Part shown: in pieces, positions 52,869 through 62,726 of the stretch
How positions within the stretch are numbered: the stretch's first letter is position 1
Layout of the letters: each line of letters opens with the position of its first letter
Assembly: GCF_000718635.1 (NCBI RefSeq)
Contig: NZ_JOBF01000001.1
Location: 577,011-641,010 of the forward strand
DNA from: Streptomyces varsoviensis
GTDB taxonomy: Bacteria; Actinomycetota; Actinomycetes; Streptomycetales; Streptomycetaceae
DNA: 64,000 nucleotides
Direction: 5' to 3'
The notes under the pieces: model-generated
Told to the model about the DNA's origin: nothing
Database searches by the model: none
What the model saw: only the letters and a program-made list of their open reading frames with translations
Made by a program: the position numbers and the translations under genes

Positions 52869-53338
52869 GATGCGTGCCGTTCAACAGGGACAGGGCGGGC
52901 CCGCCTTGCACGACGAGCGTGAGGTACCGGGAGGACGCGGCCGTAGACGGTGCTCTGCGCCCGCACCCACCCGTCAGGATTTCGCCGCTCCAGTAGGCGG
53001 GCTCATCACCTGCTTGTCTCTTTGGTCCGGCCGTCTGCTGAACGATCGGGCGAACGTGAGGCACCATCGGAGCCTCGCGAGACGCCGCCGCTTCCCCCTG
53101 GGGCACAACTCCCTGGGACCAACCGCTTCCGGGCACCGCGCGCTGCGGGGCGCCCTCTTGGCGCTGTACGGGGCGTCGTAGACGGCCCAGGTGCGCCCGG
53201 CTGGTGCCGCAGCGGACCTCGATCAACTGCGGGGAGCGGACCCGACCGAGCCGCGCCTGGTGATCCCAGGTGGCCCTGCGCCAAGACGACGGGCTCCTGG
53301 TTCCTGGAGGGGAAAATCCACGGAACCGAAGGAGGGGT
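52869..53338. other. Intergenic stretch without recognised gene
   Basis: No gene or RNA recognised in these 470 bases. Overlapping frames are high-GC artefacts. The 3' end carries GGAGGGG serving the frame at 53339. Confidence 0.4.
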
Positions 53339-53437
53339 ATGCATCTGAAGACAGAGGGGTTCGTGAGTTTCGGGGACAGCATCACGCAGGGGCGGCCGGG
53401 TCGCGCGCTGCGTCCTGACGTACGTTTGGGCCTATGA
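53339..53437 (+). pseudogene. SGNH/GDSL hydrolase N-terminal fragment (32 codons)
   Basis: ATG 53339 follows the strong site AAGGAGGGG and reads to FVSFGDSITQG, the block I motif of SGNH hydrolases with its catalytic Ser. After GRPG the frame leaves the family and stops at TGA 53435-53437, overlapping the start of the next gene (ATGA). It is a truncated hydrolase start whose translation signal may now serve the downstream gene. Confidence 0.65.
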
Positions 53438-53988
53438 CGCCCCCTGAAACCCCGGCTGGTGGCCGCACGAGCGACTGGTGGGCATATCTGGACGAATGGA
53501 CCCGTCAAGAGGTCGATGCCGATGTACTGCGCGATCGACCGCTGTTGGCGGTCGTATGCGTCCGGGAGGCGCTGCGTCCTCTGGGGGTAGGGCTGCACGA
53601 GGCCGAGCGGGTGGTCCACGCGCGGTATGAGGCTCTTGGTGACCGAGTACAGCACACTCCGCCGGATCCGCTCGACCTCCCCTCACTTGCCGCTCGCGCC
53701 GCGGCTCTCCCAGGCCGCGTGGCGGCGGTGGAGGCGCTGTGGGACGGCGATACCGTGCACGACTGGTTCGTTGTCCTGGTCGCGGTCTTGGATGCCCCAG
53801 AGGGGGAGGGGCACCTGGCGGCCGTCTACCAACGCCGGGGCGGTGCTCCCCCTGTCGACGCCGCCGCCAAAGCCGGCCGGACGCTGGCCGACCACCTTGG
53901 TGTGCCGTTCCACTTCGCTTCTCCAGACACCCCCGACGACGAGGCCCCACGCTGGCGGGCACTCCAGCGACCGCAGGAAGGGCCGTGA
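53434..53988 (+). CDS. Hypothetical protein
   Basis: I do not recognise a family. The 184-residue soluble protein is acidic, with a helical N-terminal half (WWAYLDEWTRQEVDADVL) and no signal or membrane segment. Its ATG overlaps the stop of the SGNH fragment, so translation is probably coupled to that strong ribosome site. Codon use is normal for the flank and the frame is long and uninterrupted, so I believe it is a real gene. Confidence 0.6.
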   Translation: MTPPETPAGGRTSDWWAYLDEWTRQEVDADVLRDRPLLAVVCVREALRPLGVGLHEAERVVHARYEALGDRVQHTPPDPLDLPSLAARAAALPGRVAAVEALWDGDTVHDWFVVLVAVLDAPEGEGHLAAVYQRRGGAPPVDAAAKAGRTLADHLGVPFHFASPDTPDDEAPRWRALQRPQEGP

Positions 53989-54331
53989 CGCGCGCCTGGA
54001 GTTGCCGTAAGGACATGGCCTAGCGACCGCCGTCGGCAGACGCCGCTGACACCAGAGGCGGCCGGCAGCGCCCTCCGGACGGCTGAGGCGAAGCCCAGCA
54101 GCGGAGTTTCACCTGGCGGAGCCTCTACCGGCGGCTGTCGAAAGACTATGAGTACCTGGATGCTGGTCACGGAACGTGATCCATCTGGTGCACGTGACGC
54201 TCCTGCTGCACCGCGTCGGCAAAAGATTGCTGTCCTGACCGGGACTTCTCAGGCACCTTCTAGCGCCAAAGACCAGCGCATTCGGTCGAGTTCGGTCCTG
54301 CCGATGCCGCCGAGCCCGTTAAGGTGTCCCG
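53989..54331. other. Intergenic stretch without recognised gene
   Basis: These 343 bases hold short frames on both strands without recognisable features. GTTAAGG precedes the start at 54332. Confidence 0.4.
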
Positions 54332-55153
54332 GTGATCGACGCGAGTATGGACAGAGTGAACCGCTTCCGGGCCGAGGCGGAATCCCGGGATCTGCCGTCG
54401 GAGGAGGTGGAGGAGTGGATACGTGTTGCCCGCCCGGCGGTGTACTTGGCGGAGAGCGGTGACGGCCCCCTCGTGGCCCGAATCGGCGGCGTCCCCCTGC
54501 TGCCGCACGGCGTGCCGGAGCCGTCCGACCCCTTTGTGGCCTCCGTCGACCTCGCGGCCCTCCCGCCGGGGGCGACCAGCCTTCCTCTCCCCGCCGACGG
54601 CCACCTGCTCTTCTTCTCCGGCACCGAGGTGAGCGGCATCGGGGGCCGGGTCTCCGACGCGGTGCTGTACGTTCCCGCCGGGACCCCGACAGCCCCGAGC
54701 CCCCTCGAACACAGTTGGCGCGAGCCGTACCGCACCCGTGAACTGCGCACGGTCTGGCACCAGCCGAGCGCACAGATGCCGGAGAGCTACGCCCTCGACA
54801 GGTGGGGCGACTTCCCCGAGGACGAGCAGTTCGAACTCGCCGACGAACTCAGCGACGCCTGGGCACACGTGGGCGGCTACCGCCCCTCCTGGACCTTGCA
54901 ACTCGGCGGCCACCCGGCCTCCCCTCAGAACGACCCCGTCCACGATGCCCGTACGCCCGAGGAGGCCGGCCCCAGCGAGCACGGCGGTCCCGCCCACGCG
55001 CAGGACGCCGACGACTGGGCTCTGCTGGCCACCTGGAGGTGCGGCGACGACGTCACGGAACTGGACTCCGGCGTGGCCCACTGGGTGATCCGCCGCCAAG
55101 ACGTGACAGCCCGGCGCTTCGACCGGGTCCACCGCTACGTTGAAATGGCCTGA
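54332..55153 (+). CDS. DUF1963 (YwqG-like) family protein
   Basis: The 273-residue protein has the DUF1963 pattern: ARIGGVPLLPHGVP, then VASVDLAALPP, then ADGHLLFFSGTE, and a late QLGGHPASPQNDP segment. The biochemical role of the family is not established. GTG 54332 follows AAGG at reasonable spacing. ATG 54347 is an alternative. It is soluble, monocistronic, and apparently unrelated to the PKS cluster. Confidence 0.85.
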   Translation: MIDASMDRVNRFRAEAESRDLPSEEVEEWIRVARPAVYLAESGDGPLVARIGGVPLLPHGVPEPSDPFVASVDLAALPPGATSLPLPADGHLLFFSGTEVSGIGGRVSDAVLYVPAGTPTAPSPLEHSWREPYRTRELRTVWHQPSAQMPESYALDRWGDFPEDEQFELADELSDAWAHVGGYRPSWTLQLGGHPASPQNDPVHDARTPEEAGPSEHGGPAHAQDADDWALLATWRCGDDVTELDSGVAHWVIRRQDVTARRFDRVHRYVEMA

Positions 55154-55722
55154 CAGCGCGGTCCGGACGACCATCTCCCCAGTGGTGCTCATCGGCCGCC
55201 CCCTTCCGCCACCGCGCCGATCGACCTGGCCAGCCACACATGTGCGACTGCTACGTGATGCTTCCAGCGCTCCCGCGATTGGGATGGTGACGGAAGCCGA
55301 GGCGGCTGCGACTGCCGCGGAGCTGCGGCCGTCGCAGCCGACAGCGAGCAGTTGGCCAAGATCATGTCCCACCCCGCCTCGGTTGTCCCCTGTGGGCGGC
55401 CGCTAGACATGCCCGGCCTGCCCTCGACTGAAGAGGTCGAGCCGCCCGTACACCCGCCGACGGCTGGAAGTGCGGACAACTCGCGGCCTGGGGCGTCTCA
55501 TGGCCGCTGCCCAGGGGGCGCAACGGCGAACTGGTCGAGCACCGGAAGGCCGCACACGCAGCCGCCCCAGCACCGCTCGTTCACGGCTGTTCATCGGCTG
55601 AGACGAAGGCGGATGCGCGGCCCCGCGCGAAATCGAGGTCGTCCGGCAGAACTTCCTCAGGCGCGGTTCCTGATCCACTTCGAGGGCCCAGCAGGTGCTC
55701 GTCCCCGGGTTAAACTGCTGCG
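55154..55722. other. Intergenic stretch without recognised gene
   Basis: No gene, RNA or mobile element recognised in 569 bases. It should contain the promoter of the lipoprotein gene at 55723. Confidence 0.4.
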
Positions 55723-56226
55723 ATGTCTAATCGAATAGGTGTACGTCTTGCCCGTTCGGCCGCCGCCGTATCGACTGCGGTCGTGCTGCTGGGGACGGTA
55801 GCTGCTTGCGGCGCCGACTCGGCCTCCCCGGCGGACTCGCGCCCGGCCTCCGCGTCGGCCACGTCGTCGGCCGGCTCAAGCCGATCGGCTGGCTCAACGC
55901 AGGCGGAGGGAAAAGCGAAAGACGTCTCACCCCCTCGCCGTGCCGGTATGCCGCGGCCAGAAGCTGAACCGTCCACCGCGGAAGATACCGACTCTCCCGG
56001 TCGACATGATGGCAGCAACTACGACAACCTCTCGCCCGAAGGCAAGGAAGCGCACGACACCCAGAATTGCGCGAAGATCCCGGGCAAGAAAAAGGGCAGT
56101 TGCAACGAGCTGCACCGTAAGTGCCGGGAGAGTGGTGCCACCGCCGTTTCTTCGGCGGGCGTTGAACTCACCTGCCGAACGTCGCCAAAGGACGGCCGTC
56201 TACGCTGGCTGGCTGAAGGGGAATGA
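55723..56226 (+). CDS. Putative secreted lipoprotein
   Basis: The 167-residue protein has a lipoprotein signal peptide: basic MSNRIGVRLAR, a hydrophobic core and lipobox TVAAC, predicting Cys lipidation near residue 29. A Ser/Ala-rich linker follows, then a small C-terminal domain with cysteines in QNCAKI, SCNELHRKC and LTCRT that may form disulfides. Function unknown; it would sit on the outer face of the membrane. Confidence 0.75.
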   Translation: MSNRIGVRLARSAAAVSTAVVLLGTVAACGADSASPADSRPASASATSSAGSSRSAGSTQAEGKAKDVSPPRRAGMPRPEAEPSTAEDTDSPGRHDGSNYDNLSPEGKEAHDTQNCAKIPGKKKGSCNELHRKCRESGATAVSSAGVELTCRTSPKDGRLRWLAEGE

Positions 56227-56235
56227 CCAACGCGG

Positions 56236-56370
56236 TTAGCCACCATCACCGGGGGAGAAGAGGTCGGCAATGACCACCAGCCCGCTGATCACGGCTACCA
56301 GCACTACAGCCGGGCCGGGGAGAAGCCAATTGTGATGGTAGGCCGGGAGACGGTGGCCCAGATAATTCAT
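56236..56370 (-). CDS. Very small putative membrane protein
   Basis: From ATG 56370 a 44-residue frame reads MNYLGHRLPAYHHN followed by one hydrophobic helix (AVVLVAVISGLVVIADLF). The frame extends upstream to 56490 but that part looks random. No ribosome site is clear, so this is tentative. Confidence 0.3.
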   Translation of the reverse strand: MNYLGHRLPAYHHNWLLPGPAVVLVAVISGLVVIADLFSPGDGG

Positions 56371-56490
56371 CACGCCTACGCACAGGACAACGGAGTAGCC
56401 GCCGCAGCAAACCCGCCCGCCAACCGAAGGGGCGACCCGCGACCCTCCCGTTACACCCCGCCCGAAGGCGCCGACGCCGACAACCTTCAC

Positions 56491-57189
56491 CTGGAGCTAC
56501 ACGCCGAACCCGGTGCCCATCCCGTACTCCAGCTCGGCCTCCGCCGCACGTCGGGGGCCTGCCGATATCCCCGCCCAACTTGAGTCCCAGCCGCCCCGGC
56601 CCTTCCGGCCCGCACCCGATTGAGAGTGCCCCGACCTCCCCGCCTTCGCTACGGCTACGAACAAGGATGGACTCAAGACAAGGTGGGGTGTTCAACCTGT
56701 CGAGCGGGTCGTCATTGCGGGAGAGGAGTGGACGGACGACGGAGCGGTGTACGAAGTGCACCCGCTCAAGCTCCGTGCGCCGACCGTGACCCGGCCGGTG
56801 CCTACCCCGCCGCGGTTCGTGCGCGCCGGGCGCGCACACATCGAACGGGTGGGCATGGCACCGGACGGCCGGGTTGTTCGGTCGGAACATGCTTCCGCAC
56901 CGACGCCCATGTCGGAGCGTAAGCTGACGCGTCCACGTAGTTGCCAGCCTGATGCCGGCCGTACAGAACTTCTCGCCGGTCTGGCCGAGCGGCCCTACGA
57001 GGGTGGATCCGGCCGAATGGGCTCGTCGTGCCGGCTAGAGCATGAAGGTCCTTTTCCGCCACTACGCCAAGTTCTTGGTCGGCCTCCGGCGGCAGGCCAA
57101 CCGCCTCATCCAGCAGTCCACGCAGGAATGGTCCGCCTCAGCCAAGGGGGGTGTGTGGCTTCGTGCACGTGAAGTAGCTCTGGCTCGCC
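56491..57189. other. Intergenic stretch before the mobile-element remnants
   Basis: About 700 bases without a supportable gene. The last part may include further decayed sequence of the ISL3 element, since a weak match to its N-terminal region begins near 57140. Confidence 0.4.
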
Positions 57190-57425
57190 AGTCGACCCGG
57201 GTGCACAGCTCTTACCTGAGGTTTTCAGCGGACGTGCCGAGGGGGACGTCTGGTGGTCCTGCGACTGCGAGTCCGCGGTTTCTTCTGTCCGGAGCCTTCG
57301 TGTGCTCGGCAGGCGTTCGCTGACCAGGTGCCGGGACTGACCCGGCGGCACAGCAGGCAGACGGAGCGGTTACGGTCGACTCTCGCCGCGGTGGGTCTCG
57401 CCCTCGCCGACCGGCCGACGCCTGG
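57190..57425 (+). pseudogene. ISL3-family transposase N-terminal fragment, frameshifted
   Basis: One frame gives STRVHSSYLR and, after a shift near 57245, another gives VLRLRVRGFFCPEPSC, then ADQVPGLTRRHSRQTERL and VGLALADRP. This is the zinc-binding and linker region of ISL3 transposases. The DDE core is absent. It is a dead fragment. Confidence 0.7.
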
Positions 57426-57611
57426 GGGACCCAGGCGTTCGGGGTGTCCATCAGCCGCAGGGCGCGGTGTTGCGAGTTCGCTGACGGTTTGGGCCTCGGC
57501 GGGCCGGAACTCGGCAGCGGTGTCGCAGCGGTCCGGGGTGATCGGCCAGGACCAGCATTCGGGCCCGTACTCCGCAGGCAGGGTCAGCCAAGATGCACTC
57601 ACCGTGCCACC

Positions 57612-58190
57612 TACGGCGACGGGCCGTTCGGGGAGGTGAGCGCCTGTATCCGCCAGGCATGTACGTGCTCCATGCCGCGGGCGAGCTTGTCGACCAGGTC
57701 CCGGCCGGACTAATGGATGTACTGAAGCGTGGAGTCGGTGTGGCGGTGGCTGGTGAAGGGCATGATCGCGTGCAGCTCCCAGTCCATCCGGGCCAGATCG
57801 GTCAGGCACAGACGCCGGGTGGTGTGCGTGGAGAACTGCGGGACGCCGGCCGCCACGGCTATCCGGCGTACCACCTTCGACCACGTCCGCAGGCTCAGCG
57901 GCTGGCCGTAGGTGTGCCGTGAGCCGGAAAGGAACAGTGGGCCTCTCGCCCGGCTGAGCGTGGCCCGGTGAGCGAGGTGCCGACAGCAACACGCCGGTCG
58001 ACGCCGAGTACGGGACCACCCGTTCCAGCCGGTTCTTCGTCGTCCCCGCGCGCACCCGCAACGTACGGTGAGCCGGATCCAGGTCATCCGTGCGCAGCGA
58101 GCACAGCTCTTCGCGCCGCAGGGCGGCACCGTAGGCCAGGGCCAGCATCACCCGGTTGCGGACCGACTCCGCCCGCGCGACCTCCAAGAT
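57612..58190 (-). pseudogene. Tyrosine recombinase/integrase, broken by frameshift and stop
   Basis: The first part (to about 57965) reads LALAYGAALRREELCSLR with the first catalytic Arg. After a frameshift the second reads LSLRTWSKVVRRIA, then FSTHTTRRLCLTDLA (HxxR) and STLQYIH with the nucleophile Tyr. A TAG follows near 57712, after which SGRDLVDKLARGMEHVHAW continues in frame. The parts in order form one catalytic domain. The N-terminal DNA-binding domain is missing or unrecognisable. Confidence 0.8.
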
Positions 58191-58519
58191 CCACCACCGC
58201 TGCTGTTCGCTGGGAATTCACGGCAGCTTCCGTCCGGACCGTCAGCCAGATCTCTGCCTGCTGGTGCCGCCCGAGCACAGGCCACTTCTCTGCCAGCACC
58301 GTCGTCCCGTTCAAGCGCTCTCCCAAGCCCATGGGTGTATCGGGGAGATATGATCATCCCGGCGGATTCCACGTAACTTCTAAGATGCCCAAGGGCCAGA
58401 TATTCGGCCGAGCCGGTTTCAGCCTGCTACGCACGTGCGTATCGCTGGCCACCTGATCAATCACCCGACTCTCGGTGGTAGGGCTTCTCTCCACTGAAAG
58501 ATGATGGGAAGGCGGTAGC
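58191..58519. other. Intergenic stretch upstream of the integrase remnant
   Basis: Frames on the minus strand may be decayed upstream integrase sequence, but I cannot align them. The 3' end carries GGGAAGG for the gene at 58520. Confidence 0.35.
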
Positions 58520-59032
58520 GTGGACGCAGTAGTAGCGATCAGCCTGATCCGCATGACCGCTGCAGACCTGGCCCTGGAACCCTGGCAGCGCCCCTCGGAC
58601 GCTCACCTGGTCCAGTTGGGCCTGGATGCGCTGATGGCCGACATCGAGGCTCCCTCGCTTCCCCTGCTGGCCGGCCTCGCGCGTGGTGAGTATCCCCAGG
58701 CCCGCGAGCTGTTTGACCTTGCGCTGGAAGAGTTGGGCCTGCTGCCGCTGGCCTCGGAAGATCTTGCCGAGGCGCGATGGACCGCGGCCCGGTGGTGGGC
58801 AGGCCAGATCGTGGGGAGCCAACTCGATCCCGTGCACGGAGCGAAGCTGATCTATGAGGAAGCTGCAGCCGAACTCGACTACCCTGACGCACTGCAACCC
58901 ATCGTTGATCTGGCGAGAGCCCTCGCCCTGCCGAACGATCGACCTCCGGACCAGCAGCACATTCGCGACCGGGTCACCTCAGCGGCGCGAGACTTTCTCG
59001 CCACGGAAGCGCACCAGAACCGCAGCCTTTGA
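58520..59032 (+). CDS. Hypothetical helical protein
   Basis: A 170-residue, almost wholly helical soluble protein with DAVVAISLIR at the start and long amphipathic stretches (LVQLGLDALMADIEA, ELFDLALEELGLLP). GTG 58520 follows GGGAAGG. I believe similar hypothetical proteins occur in streptomycetes, but I know of no function. No signal peptide or cysteine-metal motif is visible. Confidence 0.65.
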   Translation: MDAVVAISLIRMTAADLALEPWQRPSDAHLVQLGLDALMADIEAPSLPLLAGLARGEYPQARELFDLALEELGLLPLASEDLAEARWTAARWWAGQIVGSQLDPVHGAKLIYEEAAAELDYPDALQPIVDLARALALPNDRPPDQQHIRDRVTSAARDFLATEAHQNRSL

Positions 59033-59268
59033 GCCGCGTCGCATGGCCCACTGTGACCGGTTCACGGAAAGTGAGCCAGACCGTGAAGCAGCAGCGTTTG
59101 ATCAGCAGTTTGGCGGCAGTTAGGGATCTTGAGTGTCGCAGATGTTCACGAGAATGACGTCGCCATGGTGGGATGCCACAGGAGTGTGGCAGAAGCGATC
59201 CGTCTCTTGATCACCGGTCGTTAGACTCCCGGCGTTCGGATGCTGCCGGTGGACTGGAAGGCCAAGCC

Positions 59269-60252
59269 GTGGATGACGATCGTTGGGACGGCTGGCCGGA
59301 ACGGTGGGTCGGTTCGGACTGCGACGTGAGGGTGGCCGTGAGTGCGATCCCGCGGGAGGTCAGGGACGGGTTCAGGTACGACGAGGTCCCCTGGCAGCGG
59401 TTCCGGCACTTCTACGGGCCGGGCGAGGAGATCCCCGGTCTGCTGGTTACGCTCGCGTCCGCGGACGTCGAAGCCGCTGACGGGGCCTTGCGGCAGCTTT
59501 GGACGAGTCTGCACCACCAGGGCGGCACGATCGCGGTGGGGGCACTGGCGGTGCCGTTCCTGCTCCGGATCGCGGCGACCGCGCGCCCCGAACTCCGTGC
59601 CCAAACCCTTCGCCTGGTCGCCGAGGTCGGCCGGCGTCAGCACATGGGGGACGGATCGCGGGAAGGCCTGCTGCAGGTCGCCGAGGAGCCGATGATGATC
59701 GATGGCAGCACGATGTGCCCGGTGAACTGGACTATCCAGGCCGCACGGCAGGCCGTCACGGACGACCTGCATCTTCTGCTCCCGCTTCTCTCCGATCCCG
59801 CCCCCGACCCCGATCCCGAGGTCCGCTCCGTGACCGCCTACGTTCTGGCGGCTGCGACCGGTGAGTATTCACGCGTCTCCTCTGCTCTGCGGACCAGGCT
59901 GGCGGAGGAGGACGATGCGGTGGTCCGGGTGAGCTTGATCCTGGCGATCGCCCAACTCGCCCGCGAACACGAACACCAGGGTGAACACGCTCCCAAGTGG
60001 GCCCGGGGCCTGTGGTCGGATTCCGGACGGCCGCCCGAGGTCCGCATCGGCGCCGGCTTGGCCTGGCTGTGCCTGGTCACCGACCCCGCCCCCGACGAGC
60101 TCCGCGCCCTCCTCACCGACCCCGACACCCGTCAATACGACGGCCTGCTCCAGCCGGTGCCATGGCTCACCTGGATCGATCCCACCGGCGTGGGGCTGCG
60201 TAGCTGCGTCGACGAAATGCTCAGGGCGAACCTCCCCGAAAACAGTGCCTGA
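59269..60252 (+). CDS. HEAT-repeat-like hypothetical protein
   Basis: The protein has 327 residues from GTG 59269, which follows GGAAGG; an upstream ATG at 59173 has no such site. After an N-terminal segment (WQRFRHFYGPGEEIPGLL) it consists of paired helices such as AVPFLLRIAATARPELRAQTL and SVTAYVLAAATGEY, typical of HEAT/ARM-like solenoids that mediate protein contacts. Function unknown. It ends where the IstB fragment begins on the other strand. Confidence 0.65.
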   Translation: MDDDRWDGWPERWVGSDCDVRVAVSAIPREVRDGFRYDEVPWQRFRHFYGPGEEIPGLLVTLASADVEAADGALRQLWTSLHHQGGTIAVGALAVPFLLRIAATARPELRAQTLRLVAEVGRRQHMGDGSREGLLQVAEEPMMIDGSTMCPVNWTIQAARQAVTDDLHLLLPLLSDPAPDPDPEVRSVTAYVLAAATGEYSRVSSALRTRLAEEDDAVVRVSLILAIAQLAREHEHQGEHAPKWARGLWSDSGRPPEVRIGAGLAWLCLVTDPAPDELRALLTDPDTRQYDGLLQPVPWLTWIDPTGVGLRSCVDEMLRANLPENSA

Positions 60253-60261
60253 CGATTTGGT

Positions 60262-60429
60262 CCGTGTCCGTGTCCGTGTCGAGGCGAGGCGGTAGGAGCC
60301 GGCGCCTGTCCCGATGACGGTGCCGTTGAAGGTCAGGCGGTCGACGACGGCCGCGCAGAGGCGGGGGTCGGTGAAGTCCTTGGTCCAGCCGCCGAAGGAC
60401 TCGTTGGAGGCGAGGGCGAGGCAGCGCTG
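60262..60429 (-). pseudogene. IstB-like (IS21 helper ATPase) C-terminal fragment
   Basis: A minus-strand frame reads LASNESFGGWTKDFTDPRL, then AAVVDRLTFNGTVIGTG and SYRLAST, the C-terminal part of IS21-type IstB ATPases. The Walker A and B motifs are absent, so this is a remnant. It abuts the AfsR-like pseudogene. Confidence 0.75.
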
Positions 60430-60439
60430 GTCAGGGGTA

Positions 60440-61640
60440 GACCGCTGGGCCGGGCCGGCCGTAGGGCGCTGCCCATGGGGTCTCCGGGACCCACCTACTC
60501 AAACGCGTAGCAGGCCGTGGCCAGCAGATGGTCGAGGAGACGGTCGACGTCTTCCGCGCTGTCGCATCCGGATCAGTCCTGGCCTTCCGTCGGGCCAAGG
60601 CGCGGAGCAGGTCGTGATGGCCGTAACGGCCCATGCTGGGGGATTCCTGCATGGTCACGTCAGCCAGAGGCTTCAGCACGCCCTCGGTCTCGAAGACGGG
60701 CATGCCCCGCAGAGCGGCGGCCCCATGCCGGGGGACCCGCTGGGCCGTCGACAACGGGGACCAGCCGGAAAGCGCGGGCCTGCTCCGCCGGTAGCTGCTT
60801 GCAGCCCAGCTCGAAAGCCGCCTCGATGGCGAGGGCGCCGACGCGTAGTTCGTCGAGGCGGCGTTGCTCGTCGGTCAGACGGTCGCTCAGGCTGCGGATG
60901 GTCCATCTGGGCCGGGCGGCCAGCCGGAGGGCGACGATCCGTACAGCCAGCGGCAGGAACCCACATGCCTCGGCCAGAGCCAGGGCATCTTTCCGCTCAG
61001 CGGCCACCCGCTGCTCACCGATACCCGGCTGAGCAGTTCGATGGACTCGGAGGGATGGAAGCCTTCCAGGTCGGACCGTAACGTGGTGGGCAACCTGGGC
61101 CACCTGGACAGCCGATGCGGGGAGGTCACCACGACGACGCAGCTCGCCGAGTCCGGCAGCAGAGCGCGCACCTGGGCGTCGTCCTTCGCGTCGTCCAGCA
61201 CGATGAGCAACCGGCGTTTGTCGACAGCGGACCGGAACAGTGCCCCTCAGGCCGCCAGGTCGTCGGGCAGGTTCTCGGGGGCGATACCCAAGGCGGTGAG
61301 GAAGCCGGCCAGTACCGTCCCCGGGTCCGCAGGAACAGTGTCACTGCCTCGCAGGGCGGCGAAGAGCTGCCCGTACGGGAAGAAAGCCCGCGCCCGGTGT
61401 GCGACGTGGAGGGCCAGCGTTGTCTTCCCCCACCCCGCCCATGCCGACGACGCTGACCAACGCGAGAGCCTGGCGGTCGGGGGCGGTCAGGGCTGAGGGA
61501 TGTGCGCCCGGGGAAAATCAGCGGAGTCGGGCGGGAGTTGTGCAGGCTGGGGCAGTGCCGGGGCGGTTGGCTGCTGCCCCGGGTGCGGCTCGGGTCCGCT
61601 TCCCCAGGCCCAGGCCGACGCCCTTGGAACCAGCCGACGC
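60440..61640 (-). pseudogene. AfsR/SARP-like NB-ARC ATPase gene, multiply frameshifted
   Basis: Pieces in several minus-strand frames follow the order of an NB-ARC domain: PAQLPPDSADFPGRT; SVVGMGG plus GVGKTTLAL restored if one extra G near 61429 is removed (Walker A); RLLIVLDDAKDDAQVRALLP (Walker B region); VAAERKDALALAEACGFLPLA; RLTDEQRRLDEL; and GRYGHHDLLRALA. Several frameshifts separate them. The SARP DNA-binding part is not found. It is a dead regulator-type gene. Confidence 0.82.
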
Positions 61641-61683
61641 CTGAAGTCATTGCGAGAGGAGTTCCAGGGGCCGGCCCTCGGGC

Positions 61684-62667
61684 CTACTCGGCGGCTTTCG
61701 CGGCCAGTTCGTAGCAGCGGATTCGTGCGTCGGCGTCGTAGACGGACGCGTACAACATCAGCTCGTCCGCGCCGGTCCGCTCCACGATCTCCGCGAACCG
61801 GCGGCGCACGGTTTCCACCGTGCCGCGTGCCTGTTCCGCACCGGTGGCCGCTACGTAGCCCCGGTCCGCTTCCGGAATCTCGTGGACGGTTGCTTCTTCC
61901 GGGGGCAGCAGGGCTGAGGAGGTCTGCTGGGATCTCGCGACGTCGGTCGGTCGGGCCAGGCGTGCGGCTTCCGCCTCGGTGTCCGCCACGACCGTTTCGA
62001 TGGCGACCATCACGTAGGGCTGGTCCGCCCACCGTGATGGCGTGAACAGTTCCCTGTAGCGTGCCGCTGTGGTGATGGTCGCCTCCGGCCGGATGTGGTG
62101 CGCCAGCGCGATCGGCAGGCCCAGCCGTGCCGCCAGTTCCGCGCTGGCCGGGCTGGAGGCCAGGAGCCACGGGCGGGTGCCGCCCTGGTCCGGTTGCCAG
62201 CCGGATATCAGCCGTACGCCGCCTTCGCCGGACAGGTGACGCAGCACCGCGGCCACGTCTTCGTCGTACTCCCTGTCCGTGCTCGGTTCGCCGCCTCGGC
62301 GCAACGCCCGCACGATCGACTGGTCGAAGGTGCCCGGGCCGCGGCCGATGCCCATGTCGATACGGTCCGGATGCAGCGTCGCCAGGGTGGCGAACTGTTC
62401 CGCGAGCGCCAGTGGCGCGTGGTTGGGAGCCAGAACACCGCCGGACCCGAGTCGGATCCTGCTGGTCCGTGCCGCGAAGTGCGCGATCAGAACCGCCGGC
62501 ACCACGCTCGCGGAGAGATCGGTCCCGTGATGCTCGGCGAACCAGATACGCCGGTATCCGAGATCGTCCAGACGCATCACGGTTCGGCTGGTCGCGGCGA
62601 GTGACTCGGCGGCGGTGCGTCCTCGCTCCGCGATCACGAGGTCCAACGCGGACAGGGGGGTCGGCAT
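61684..62667 (-). CDS. LLM-class flavin-dependent oxidoreductase
   Basis: The 327-residue luciferase-like protein has PLSALDL at the start, IWFAEHHG, RIRLGSGGVLAPNHAPL and DMGIGRGPGT, the classic alkanal-monooxygenase-like pattern. Its closest type is the single-chain luciferase-like family rather than the 50573-51754 enzyme. It is followed 59 bases later by an aldo-keto reductase gene on the right, transcribed toward it, so the two may form an operon. Confidence 0.9.
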   Translation of the reverse strand: MPTPLSALDLVIAERGRTAAESLAATSRTVMRLDDLGYRRIWFAEHHGTDLSASVVPAVLIAHFAARTSRIRLGSGGVLAPNHAPLALAEQFATLATLHPDRIDMGIGRGPGTFDQSIVRALRRGGEPSTDREYDEDVAAVLRHLSGEGGVRLISGWQPDQGGTRPWLLASSPASAELAARLGLPIALAHHIRPEATITTAARYRELFTPSRWADQPYVMVAIETVVADTEAEAARLARPTDVARSQQTSSALLPPEEATVHEIPEADRGYVAATGAEQARGTVETVRRRFAEIVERTGADELMLYASVYDADARIRCYELAAKAAE

Positions 62668-62726
62668 GAAGTAAGTCCCATTTCTTACCGACTGGTTCGG
62701 GTGGTGTCGGATGGCGGGTCAGTACG

